6,360 bases of DNA from Desulfobacterales bacterium. GTDB lineage: Bacteria; Desulfobacterota; Desulfobacteria; Desulfobacterales; Desulfobacteraceae. Below, piece after piece: positions 1 through 6,307 of this stretch. The DNA is taken from positions 1 through 6,360 of the forward strand of contig JAKSBM010000939.1 in assembly GCA_022361135.1 (NCBI GenBank). The letters are read 5' to 3'. Below the pieces are notes generated by a model. It was not told where the DNA came from, did no database searches, and was given only the letters and a program-made list of their open reading frames with translations. A program made the translations under genes and the position numbers. Each line of letters starts with the position of its first letter. The first letter of the stretch is position 1.

Positions 1-95
1 AATGGACACCGTCATGTGGGTATTTCCCCCGTCGTGTTCTTATAGTTTTTTTCGCGTTTTCGACTGTCACGGGTAACAGCGCGAAACGCCCACCA

Positions 96-1931
96 GTGTA
101 CCGCGAAATTCCTTTGTTTTGCAGGGGGAAACGCAGCTATGCCTTCCGCTTTGACAATGCCATCCTGGACCCCCTGGTATACAACCAGGAGGTATTGGGC
201 ATTTTCTATGTCAACGGCCACTACAGCGCCGGTACCCACATGCGGGCCGGGGATATTTCCCGGGGGGGGCTGCGCCTGCTGAAAACCACACCGGCCAACC
301 ACGATTACAAACGGGAAAATGCCGTGCTCCTCAACTTCGCACTGGGTCCCCGGGCCCAGCGCCTCAAGCACAAGGACATCTGTGAAAACGGGGCCGCCGG
401 CATTGTCATCCCCCACGCCGTCTACGGGGAATATCCCAAGGAATCCCTGCTGGACTTCACCGAAGGCATCCTGGACCTCATGCTCATGGACAACCAAGTG
501 GTGGACTACTACGGCCGGCCGGAGATGCTCTTCTTCGGCCCGGACCAGGGGACCTCCACCCTCATGGACACCATTGCCCTGCGGGCCCGGGACCGGGGCT
601 ACCCCCATTGGCGGACCCTGGCCACGGGCAAAAGCTTTGGCATTCCCCACAACATTTACGGCCTTTTGGACACGGGCAAACTCTTTGGCCTGCTCAAAAC
701 CCCGGAGGGGGAAACCGACCTGCAAATCAACGGGAAATCCACCCTGGTCACCGACAACATGGATAAACTCCATAAAAAGATCGGGGGGAAGATCCAGACC
801 TGCGGCATGCCCACCACGGCCATCATGGCCTCCTTCAGAAGTTTGATATCCCATTACAAGGCCAAGGAAAAGGGATTGAACCTCATGATCATCGGCGGGC
901 CCGATGGCCGCTTGGGGGGCAATGAACTCCTCTGCTTCCAGGGCCGCATCTGCCTGGCTGTGGACAACCGGGCCATCCTCTTTGACCCCAATGGACTGGA
1001 CCGGAAGGAATTGGAAAAAATTGCCTTCACCGGCCGAACCCAACCCGGGATCAATGCCTTGGACTTCCCCGCAGACAAACTCTCTCCGGAGGGATTCAAG
1101 GTGGCGGCCACGGCCAAGCACCAGACCCTGCCCGACGGTACCCTGGTGGAGGACGGAGCCCTCTTCCACCGCAATTTCCTTTTTGACCCCGCCATGAACC
1201 GGTACGTGGCCCAGGCCAATATCCAGGTCTGCATGCCCTGCGGCGGATACAAGGAAGGGGTGAACCGGAAAAATGTCCAGGCCTTTCTGGACACCTTCAA
1301 GGAATTGCGCTTCATTGTGGAGGGGGCCAACCTCTTCTTCGACGATGCCGCCCGCCGCCACATTGCCCAAAAAACGGAAATCAAGCAGATCAAGGATGCC
1401 ACCTCCAACAAGGGTGGAGTATATTCATCGGCCATTGCCGAGGTCCTCACCGGCTTTCTGCTCCGGGATGATTACGAGACCAAGCTGCTCAACGACAATA
1501 AAACCCGCTGTGCCCTGATCCGGGACATACTGGGCCAGGTGGAATCCTATGCCGCAGCGGAAACCGAGATCATCCTCAAACTCCACGACCAGAATCCCGA
1601 CCTGCCCCTCTTTGCACTTTCCGACAAGGTGGGGGAAACCATTTTGGGTCTCCAGGAAAGAATCCAGGAAAAACTCAATGCCATCCTGCGCCAGAAAACC
1701 CTGGTCTGGAAGGTAATGGAGGCATACATTCCCAAGGTTCTCATCAAAAGCCTGGGTAAAAAACAGATCACGGCCATCCTCAATGCAGACCATATGCAGG
1801 AGTACAGGGACGCCTTGATCACAAAAAAACTGGCTTCCCTGGCATTTTATAGGTTCGGCCTGGAATGGGAAGCATTCCAGGAAAAACTGGAAGACGACTT
1901 CATCAAGACCCTGGGACAAATCGTAAAATAA
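96..1931 (+). CDS. NAD-dependent glutamate dehydrogenase, large type, C-terminal catalytic part (5' end incomplete or disrupted)
   Basis: The family catalyses NAD-linked oxidative deamination of glutamate to 2-oxoglutarate and ammonia in the cytoplasm. Counting from the GTG at 96, the catalytic core shows ISRGGLR (54-60), GPDQGT (148-153), TGKSFGIPH (177-185), a Rossmann-type glycine motif GGPDGRLGGNE (267-277), EGAN (409-412) and SNKGGVYSS (437-445). These match the order and style of large NAD-GDHs rather than the short hexameric 450-residue enzymes. After the core comes a helical C-terminal region of about 150 residues. Large NAD-GDHs are normally about 1000 residues or more, so a sizeable N-terminal part is missing. 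The GTG has no Shine-Dalgarno sequence, and the frame is open to base 3, so 96 is only a nominal start. The residues encoded by 3-120 do not resemble the family, and a frameshift near 124-128 is likely. The gene may be a pseudogene, may carry an assembly error, or may simply be cut by the window. Family call is firm; 5' structure is not. Confidence 0.88.
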   Translation: MYREIPLFCRGKRSYAFRFDNAILDPLVYNQEVLGIFYVNGHYSAGTHMRAGDISRGGLRLLKTTPANHDYKRENAVLLNFALGPRAQRLKHKDICENGAAGIVIPHAVYGEYPKESLLDFTEGILDLMLMDNQVVDYYGRPEMLFFGPDQGTSTLMDTIALRARDRGYPHWRTLATGKSFGIPHNIYGLLDTGKLFGLLKTPEGETDLQINGKSTLVTDNMDKLHKKIGGKIQTCGMPTTAIMASFRSLISHYKAKEKGLNLMIIGGPDGRLGGNELLCFQGRICLAVDNRAILFDPNGLDRKELEKIAFTGRTQPGINALDFPADKLSPEGFKVAATAKHQTLPDGTLVEDGALFHRNFLFDPAMNRYVAQANIQVCMPCGGYKEGVNRKNVQAFLDTFKELRFIVEGANLFFDDAARRHIAQKTEIKQIKDATSNKGGVYSSAIAEVLTGFLLRDDYETKLLNDNKTRCALIRDILGQVESYAAAETEIILKLHDQNPDLPLFALSDKVGETILGLQERIQEKLNAILRQKTLVWKVMEAYIPKVLIKSLGKKQITAILNADHMQEYRDALITKKLASLAFYRFGLEWEAFQEKLEDDFIKTLGQIVK

Positions 1932-2023
1932 GGGTCGACAAAATCCGGTTTTTCATATAAAAACAACCGATTAGCCGTAGACATCCATCCCCAGCCCCCA
2001 TCCCTGACGTTGTTGAGAAACAG

Positions 2024-2065
2024 ATAATACGATGTGGTAATACCACATCGTATTATGCTTTTTTT
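2024..2065 (+). terminator. Probable Rho-independent terminator of the glutamate dehydrogenase gene
   Basis: A perfect inverted repeat has 16-bp arms at 2024-2039 and 2041-2056 around a single central A at 2040. After G2057 and C2058 come seven T (2059-2065). The stem is AT-rich at its base and GC-richer near the tip, where the real loop would be about three bases. It begins 92 bases after the dehydrogenase stop, which is rather far but acceptable. Because the repeat is a near-perfect DNA palindrome, an operator role cannot be excluded. Confidence 0.7.
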
Positions 2066-2108
2066 GCCTATCTGCCCAGAAAAATTTAAGAAAATTGAAA
2101 ATATGATA

Positions 2109-2136
2109 TTGGCAATGACATATGGTTTATGATAAC
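2109..2136 (+). promoter_or_regulatory. Weak candidate sigma-70 promoter upstream of rseC
   Basis: TTGGCA (2109-2114, five of six matches to the -35 consensus) is followed after 16 bases by GATAAC (2131-2136, four of six to the -10). A better -10-like hexamer, TATGAT (2128-2133), overlaps it but sits at a poor spacing of 13. It lies just after the terminator, where a promoter for the next unit is needed. The call rests on consensus matching alone. Confidence 0.22.
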
Positions 2137-2197
2137 GTCCGTTTTCAGCTCTTTCGCCACGCTTCCCCCCCAGCGGACATAGGAGTCTACGGTGTAG

Positions 2198-2218
2198 TAC
2201 GGGATTCATCATTCCGTA
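2198..2218 (+). repeat. Leader hairpin 1 upstream of rseC
   Basis: The arms 2198-2205 and 2211-2218 form an 8-bp stem with one G-T wobble and a 5-base loop (2206-2210). It lies between the candidate promoter and the rseC start and would be in the transcribed leader if that promoter is real. No T run follows, so it is not a simple terminator. Its function is unknown. Confidence 0.4.
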
Positions 2219-2222
2219 TGAA

Positions 2223-2245
2223 ATCCGATTTCATGGAAATCGGAT
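2223..2245 (+). repeat. Leader hairpin 2 upstream of rseC, perfect 10-bp stem
   Basis: ATCCGATTTC (2223-2232) and GAAATCGGAT (2236-2245) are exact reverse complements around the loop ATG. The hairpin begins four bases after leader hairpin 1 and ends about 90 bases before the rseC start. It has no downstream T run. It could be an operator for a dimeric regulator, or an RNA hairpin in the leader affecting stability or translation. The repeat is directly visible; the role is inferred. Confidence 0.5.
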
Positions 2246-2335
2246 ATTATGCCTTGATTAAATTTAAATACCTTACATCCTTAAAAAATGTGAGGCATGG
2301 AGACCTACGTTCAACAACACCGTTTGATGGAGACA

Positions 2336-2782
2336 ATGAGTAACAACGCCGCTGCCATAACCCATCCAGGGATCATTGAAGAAATCGGGGAAGATCATAT
2401 CTCTGTAAAAATTCTATCCCAATCCGCCTGTGCATCCTGCCACGCCAAAGGAGCATGCACCATGGCCGACATGGAAGAAAAAACCATCCGCGTAAGCGCC
2501 ACGGATTCCCAGGAGTGGAAACCGGGCCAGAACGTGGATGTGCAAATGAAAAAAAGCCTGGGTCCCAAAGCAGTTCTGATGGGATACGTATATCCCTTTC
2601 TCATTGTTGTCATCGGCCTGGTCCTCTTCAGCGGGATTCTTCCCTCCGAGGGCATGGCCGGTCTGGCGTCCCTGGCATTGTTAATCCCCTATTACGGTTT
2701 TATTTACCTGATACGGGAAAAGCTTCAGAAAACCTTTACATTCGAAATCAAGCCCAGAATGATGTTTCACCCTTCGGAATAG
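2336..2782 (+). CDS. rseC: RseC/MucC-family membrane protein, Rnf-associated
   Basis: This encodes 148 residues, close to the size of E. coli RseC. An N-terminal soluble part carries the family's cysteine motif, SACASCHAKGAC at 30-41 (Cys32, Cys35, Cys41). A short beta-rich stretch and two predicted membrane helices (about 78-100 and 107-127) follow, then a short charged tail. RseC proteins were described as positive modulators of sigma E and, with RsxABCDGE, as part of the system that keeps SoxR reduced; many genomes place them beside rnf/rsx genes, as here. The likely role is as an accessory or assembly factor for the downstream Rnf complex (inference). The start is uncertain: in-frame ATGs at 2297, 2327 and 2336 give 161, 151 or 148 residues. 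The last is preferred because homologues begin shortly before the GIIEEI-type segment and GGAG (2329-2332) precedes it, though with only 3 bases of spacing. Confidence 0.85.
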   Translation: MSNNAAAITHPGIIEEIGEDHISVKILSQSACASCHAKGACTMADMEEKTIRVSATDSQEWKPGQNVDVQMKKSLGPKAVLMGYVYPFLIVVIGLVLFSGILPSEGMAGLASLALLIPYYGFIYLIREKLQKTFTFEIKPRMMFHPSE

Positions 2783-2922
2783 CTTTTGTCAGCCCCAGGT
2801 CCCACTCTCGGTAGTATTTGCTAAGTGCCCATCCGGGCAAATATGACAACGAGTTGAACTACTGTCTGATCTAGCGTTTACCATGTGCGTGGTTTTGTAT
2901 TTGGAAACGATCCCCTGTCCTG

Positions 2923-2950
2923 TTGGCATGGCCGGGGGACAAGATATTAA
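2923..2950 (+). promoter_or_regulatory. Candidate sigma-70 promoter of the rnf operon
   Basis: TTGGCA (2923-2928) matches the -35 consensus at five of six positions. TATTAA (2945-2950), 16 bases downstream, matches the -10 at four of six. The predicted transcription start would lie near 2957, leaving a leader of about 78 bases before rnfB. An 11-bp inverted repeat begins inside the -35 and ends just after the expected start, so a regulator or RNA fold may act here. The call rests on consensus matching alone. Confidence 0.33.
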
Positions 2951-2972
2951 ACATATGCCCGCCCCCGGCCAT
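2928..2972 (+). repeat. 11-bp inverted repeat flanking the candidate rnf -10 region
   Basis: ATGGCCGGGGG (2928-2938) and CCCCCGGCCAT (2962-2972) are exact reverse complements separated by 23 bases. The separation and GC-rich arms could form a stable hairpin or a binding site for a dimeric regulator. A second pairing competes with it: GCCCCC at 2961-2966 can pair with GGGGGC at 2984-2989. No T run follows, so a standard terminator is not supported. Confidence 0.5.
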
Positions 2973-3000
2973 TGGTCGTGATTGGGGGCCGGCCATTGGT
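2965..3000 (+). repeat. 12-bp direct repeat in the rnfB upstream region
   Basis: CCGGCCATTGGT occurs at 2965-2976 and again at 2989-3000, a period of 24 bases. The second copy overlaps an 8-bp palindrome, GGCCGGCC (2987-2994). Spacing near two helical turns would suit tandem binding of a regulator to one face of the DNA, but no known operator is recognised. Confidence 0.45.
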
Positions 3001-3016
3001 TTTACATTCATGAACT

Positions 3017-3022
3017 AAGGAG
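3017..3022 (+). promoter_or_regulatory. Shine-Dalgarno site of rnfB supporting a TTG start
   Basis: AAGGAG at 3017-3022 (extending as AAGGAGAG to 3024) is a near-ideal anti-16S match, 10 to 12 bases upstream of TTG 3035. No in-frame ATG lies within a useful distance; the ATG at 3010 is in another frame. This site is the main reason for choosing TTG. Confidence 0.65.
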
Positions 3023-3034
3023 AGCAGACGCGTT

Positions 3035-3937
3035 TTGGATGCAGTAATTTATTATGCAGTGATTTCCCTCGGAACCATCGGGGTTTCAGCCGCAGTCATT
3101 CTGTTTTTTGTCGCTCGACAATTCCGGGTCATCGAAGACCCCAAGATTGATGCGGTGGAAGAAGTCTTACCGGGAGCAAATTGCGGCGGGTGTGGATTCC
3201 CCGGCTGCCGCGGGTTTGCCGAGGCCGTTGTAAATTCGGCCAATGAAAACCAGTCCATTGACGGGTTATCCTGTCCCGTGGGCGGCAATGAGGTCATGGG
3301 CCAGGTGGTGGACATCGTGGGTCTGGAGGCGGAGGAAAAAGCGCCCCAGATCGCCGTGGTCCGCTGTTCCGGTTCCCGGGCCAACGCCCCCCAGAAAATG
3401 GAATACGACGGTGCCCAGTCCTGTGCCTTTGTGAACAATCTGTTTGCCGGCGAAAGCGGATGTCCCAACGGATGTCTGGGATGTGGAGATTGTGTGGCCG
3501 CCTGTGGATTTGATGCCATTGCCATCAACCCAGAAACCGGGTTGCCCGAAGTCATGGACAATTGTGTGGCCTGTGGTGCCTGCGTCACCGCCTGTCCCCG
3601 CTCCATCATCGAGCTGCGCAACCGGGGCAAAAAGGAACGTCGCATCTTTGTTTCCTGCATGAACCAGGAAAAGGGCGGACCGGCCAAGAAAAATTGTGCC
3701 GTGGCCTGCATTGGGTGCGGCAAATGTCAGAAGGCCTGTAAATTTGACGCCATCACCCTGGAAAAAAGCCTGGCTTACATTGATTTTGAAAAGTGCAAGC
3801 TCTGCCGGAAATGTGTGGAGGAATGTCCCACGGGCGCCATCCATGCCCTGAATTTCCCGGCACGCAAACCCAAGGTCAAAAAAGCGGACGCCGCAGAACC
3901 CAAAGATGTGAAAGGACAGGGAAAACCGGAAAAATGA
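3035..3937 (+). CDS. rnfB: Rnf electron transport complex subunit B, extended polyferredoxin form
   Basis: RnfB takes electrons from reduced ferredoxin and passes them into the membrane Rnf complex. The 300-residue product starts with a membrane anchor (about 4-26), then an RVIEDPKIDAVEEVLPGANC segment typical of the family. Cys50, 53, 58 and 80 form the RnfB-type 4Fe-4S motif. Four classical CxxCxxCxxxC sets follow: 147/150/153/157, 177/180/183/187, 225/228/231/235 and 254/257/260/264. That predicts at least five 4Fe-4S clusters, against three in the shorter E. coli RsxB. Extra cysteines at 111, 130, 143, 208 and 221 may hold another cluster. The tail (about 278-300) is Lys/Pro-rich and likely disordered. 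TTG is chosen as start because of the strong ribosome site and because it yields the full N-terminal helix. The stop overlaps the rnfC start by 4 bases (ATGA), implying translational coupling. It leads the operon without rnfA directly upstream. Confidence 0.95.
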   Translation: MDAVIYYAVISLGTIGVSAAVILFFVARQFRVIEDPKIDAVEEVLPGANCGGCGFPGCRGFAEAVVNSANENQSIDGLSCPVGGNEVMGQVVDIVGLEAEEKAPQIAVVRCSGSRANAPQKMEYDGAQSCAFVNNLFAGESGCPNGCLGCGDCVAACGFDAIAINPETGLPEVMDNCVACGACVTACPRSIIELRNRGKKERRIFVSCMNQEKGGPAKKNCAVACIGCGKCQKACKFDAITLEKSLAYIDFEKCKLCRKCVEECPTGAIHALNFPARKPKVKKADAAEPKDVKGQGKPEK

Positions 3938-5277
3938 AAACCATATTGAAAACCTTTAAGCTCGGTGGTGTCCATCCACCGGAGAACAAGCTGTCCAATG
4001 GCCAGGCCATTGAATACGCCTCCCTGCCCAAACGGGTAATGATCCCCCTGGCACAGAACCTGGGCGCCCCGTCCCAGCCCGTGGTCAAAAAGGGCGACCG
4101 GGTCAAGGTGGGAACCCTCATTGGCCAGGGCCAGGGCTTTGTGGCCGCCAATGTGCATTCTTCGGTTTCCGGCAAGGTCTTTAAGGTGGACAAGGTTCTG
4201 GACGCCTCCGGTTACAAGCGTCCGGCCGTGATCATCAACGTGGAAGGGGATGAATGGGAAGAAGATATCATCCAGACCGAAGAGGTGATCAAAGAAATAG
4301 CCCTTTCCGAAAAGGAAATCATCGACCGGGTCCACGACATGGGTATTGTGGGCCTGGGCGGCGCCACCTTTCCCTCCCATGTCAAACTCATGGTTCCGGA
4401 CGGAAAAAAGGCCGAATACCTGATCATCAACGCCGTTGAATGTGAACCCTACCTCACCGCCGACCACCGCATCATGCTGGAAAAGGGCGAAGAGTGTCTC
4501 ATGGGTGTTCGCATCCTCATGAAGGCCCTGGGAACGGAAAAGGCCATCATCGGCATTGAAAACAATAAAAAAGATGCCATTCGCCACATGACCGAACTGG
4601 CCAAGGACGATGCCGGCATCAAAATCCAGGCCCTGAAGGTGAAATACCCCCAGGGTGGAGAAAAACAGCTCATCAAAGCCTGCCTCAACCGGGAAGTCCC
4701 CTCGGGCAAACTCCCCATTGAGACCGGCTGCGTGGTCAACAACATCGGAACCGCCTTTGCCGTTTATGAAGCCATCCAGCTCAACAAACCCCTCTTCGAG
4801 CGGGTGGTCACCATCACCGGTAAAAGCCTGAGACGTCCGGTCAACCTCATGGCCCGTGTGGGCACTCCGGTCTCCCACCTGGTGGAACTGGCCGGCGGGG
4901 TCCCCGACGACACCGGCAAGGTGGTCAACGGCGGTCCCATGATGGGCAAGGCCGTGACCAGTCTGGATATCCCCGTGGTCAAAGGCACCTCGGGCATCCT
5001 TTTCTTCCGTGAAGAGGAATCCAAACGGGTGGCCGTCTCCAATTGCATCCGCTGCGGCAAGTGCATGACCGCCTGTCCCATGGGACTGGAGCCCGTTGCC
5101 CTGTCCACCTATGTGGAAAACCAGATGTGGGACGAGGCCGAAACCCATAATATTATGGATTGTGTGGAATGCGGTTCCTGCCAGTATACCTGTCCGGCAG
5201 GCCAGCCCATCCTGGATCAACTCCGGGTGGGGAAAAACAAGGTGGGCCAGATCATGCGGTCCAGACCCCGGAAATAA
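3934..5277 (+). CDS. rnfC: Rnf electron transport complex subunit C
   Basis: RnfC is the peripheral cytoplasmic subunit that binds FMN and NAD(H) and exchanges electrons with the rest of the complex. The 447-residue product begins MKTILKTFKLGGVHPPENK, the usual RnfC opening. It then has a barrel-sandwich/biotinyl-like region (about 35-85), a Complex I 51-kDa-like nucleotide-binding region with GLGGATFP (140-147) and NAVECEPY (167-173 region), and KYPQGGEKQL (237-246). Two 4Fe-4S motifs follow, Cys371/374/377/381 and Cys410/413/416/420. It ends soon after the second motif and lacks the long Ala/Lys-rich C-terminal extension of enterobacterial RsxC, so it is the compact form. The start is the ATG overlapping the rnfB stop; an upstream in-frame ATG at 3793 would read through rnfB in another frame and is rejected. 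rnfD follows after 16 bases. Confidence 0.96.
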   Translation: MKTILKTFKLGGVHPPENKLSNGQAIEYASLPKRVMIPLAQNLGAPSQPVVKKGDRVKVGTLIGQGQGFVAANVHSSVSGKVFKVDKVLDASGYKRPAVIINVEGDEWEEDIIQTEEVIKEIALSEKEIIDRVHDMGIVGLGGATFPSHVKLMVPDGKKAEYLIINAVECEPYLTADHRIMLEKGEECLMGVRILMKALGTEKAIIGIENNKKDAIRHMTELAKDDAGIKIQALKVKYPQGGEKQLIKACLNREVPSGKLPIETGCVVNNIGTAFAVYEAIQLNKPLFERVVTITGKSLRRPVNLMARVGTPVSHLVELAGGVPDDTGKVVNGGPMMGKAVTSLDIPVVKGTSGILFFREEESKRVAVSNCIRCGKCMTACPMGLEPVALSTYVENQMWDEAETHNIMDCVECGSCQYTCPAGQPILDQLRVGKNKVGQIMRSRPRK

Positions 5278-5280
5278 AGA

Positions 5281-5286
5281 AAAGGA
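5281..5286 (+). promoter_or_regulatory. Shine-Dalgarno site deciding the rnfD start
   Basis: AAAGGA lies 7 bases before ATG 5294 but only 1 base before ATG 5288, both in frame. Spacing favours 5294, giving a protein starting MKLTISGSPHVH. Confidence 0.55.
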
Positions 5287-5293
5287 AATGACG

Positions 5294-6271
5294 ATGAAGT
5301 TAACCATATCCGGATCCCCCCACGTTCACGGGGCGAATTCCACCCAGAAAATCATGTACGGAGTGGTCCTGGCCATGGTCCCTGCCCTGCTGGTCTCCGT
5401 ATATTACTTCGGCCTGGCCGCTGTCCGGGTTACGGCCGTTGCCGTTGCCGCCTGCGTGGCCATTGAATGGCTGATCCAAAAATACCTCATGAAGGTCACC
5501 CCCACCCTTTCCGACGGCTCCGCCGTGGTCACGGGGATCCTTCTGGCCTTTAACCTTCCCTCCAACCTGCCGTCCTGGATCATCATCATCGGCGCCATTG
5601 CCGCCATCGGCATCGGCAAGATGTCCTTCGGCGGCCTGGGGAAAAACCCCTTTAACCCCGCCCTGGTGGGCCGGGTTTTCCTGCTCATCTCCTTCCCGGC
5701 CCAGATGACCTCATGGCCCGTGATTTCCGGAGTGGACGGCGTCACCGGCGCCACGGCCCTGGGCATCATCAAGGAAGGGTTGAAGAACGGGGAAGTCATG
5801 TCCGATCTCATGGCCCAGGTTCCCGGCTATGCCCAGGCCCTCCTGGGACAGATGGGGGGCTCCATGGGCGAAGTGTCCGCCCTGGCCCTGATCCTGGGTG
5901 CCCTGTACATGTTGATCAAAAAGATCATCACCTGGGAAATCCCCACCGCCTTTCTGGGCTCGGTGCTGATCTTCACCGGCATCCTCTGGATGGTGGATCC
6001 CAACCAGTACATCCATCCCCTCTACCATCTGGTCACCGGCGGCATGATGCTGGGTACCTTTTACATGGCAACGGACATGGTCTCCACCCCCATGACCCGC
6101 AAGGCCCAGCTGGTATTCGGCATGGGATGCGGCATCCTCACCGTGGTTATCCGCGTCTGGGGCGCCTATCCCGAAGGGGTTTCCTTTGCCATCCTCATCA
6201 TGAATGCGGTGGCCCCCCTGCTGAACAAGGCATTCAAGCCCAAACGCTTTGGTGCGCCCACAGCTTCCTAG
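5294..6271 (+). CDS. rnfD: Rnf electron transport complex subunit D
   Basis: RnfD is an integral membrane subunit related to NqrB that carries a covalently bound FMN and takes part in ion-coupled electron transfer. The 325-residue product is strongly hydrophobic, with segments around 20-40, 43-60, 76-88, 94-108, 124-136, 195-207, 218-234, 246-260, 272-288 and 296-311. The opening KLTISGSPHVH and the segment GLGKNPFNPALVGR (115-127 region) are typical of RnfD. The sequence DGVTGATALG (148-157) contains the (S/T)GAT flavinylation motif, making Thr154 the predicted FMN attachment residue. Length is close to the family norm. It lies 16 bases after rnfC and 36 bases before the next start, in the same operon. 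Covalent flavin attachment needs an ApbE-type flavin transferase, which is not in this window. Confidence 0.95.
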   Translation: MKLTISGSPHVHGANSTQKIMYGVVLAMVPALLVSVYYFGLAAVRVTAVAVAACVAIEWLIQKYLMKVTPTLSDGSAVVTGILLAFNLPSNLPSWIIIIGAIAAIGIGKMSFGGLGKNPFNPALVGRVFLLISFPAQMTSWPVISGVDGVTGATALGIIKEGLKNGEVMSDLMAQVPGYAQALLGQMGGSMGEVSALALILGALYMLIKKIITWEIPTAFLGSVLIFTGILWMVDPNQYIHPLYHLVTGGMMLGTFYMATDMVSTPMTRKAQLVFGMGCGILTVVIRVWGAYPEGVSFAILIMNAVAPLLNKAFKPKRFGAPTAS

Positions 6272-6307
6272 GGACGGATACAAACGAATTTATAAGGGAA
6301 TATGAAA

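Noticed and set aside
12..1370. Long antisense open frame of 452 codons opposite the glutamate dehydrogenase
   Set aside because: The + strand frame encodes clear family motifs. The antisense product is Gly/Val/His-rich with no recognisable domain, which is the usual mirror of G/C-biased codon positions.
2122..2343. 73-codon open frame in the gap before rseC
   Set aside because: It has no ribosome site, no recognisable domain, runs through the hairpins and overlaps the rseC start in another frame. Chance is the simpler explanation.
2965..3000. Direct repeats as a CRISPR array
   Set aside because: There are only two 12-bp copies with a 12-base gap, too short and too few for CRISPR repeats and spacers.
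2783..3034. tRNA, small gene or insertion sequence remnant in the rseC-rnfB gap
   Set aside because: I saw no cloverleaf, no plausible open frame with a ribosome site, and no terminal inverted repeats with target duplication.
3793..3933. 47-codon upstream extension of rnfC
   Set aside because: It overlaps the end of rnfB in a different frame, where rnfB encodes a conserved ferredoxin motif. RnfC proteins start at the MKTILKTFKLGG-type segment.
3775..5307. Long antisense open frame of 510 codons opposite rnfC
   Set aside because: It lies fully over rnfC, which has unmistakable motifs. Its product is His/Gly/Asp/Phe-rich low-information sequence with no family resemblance.
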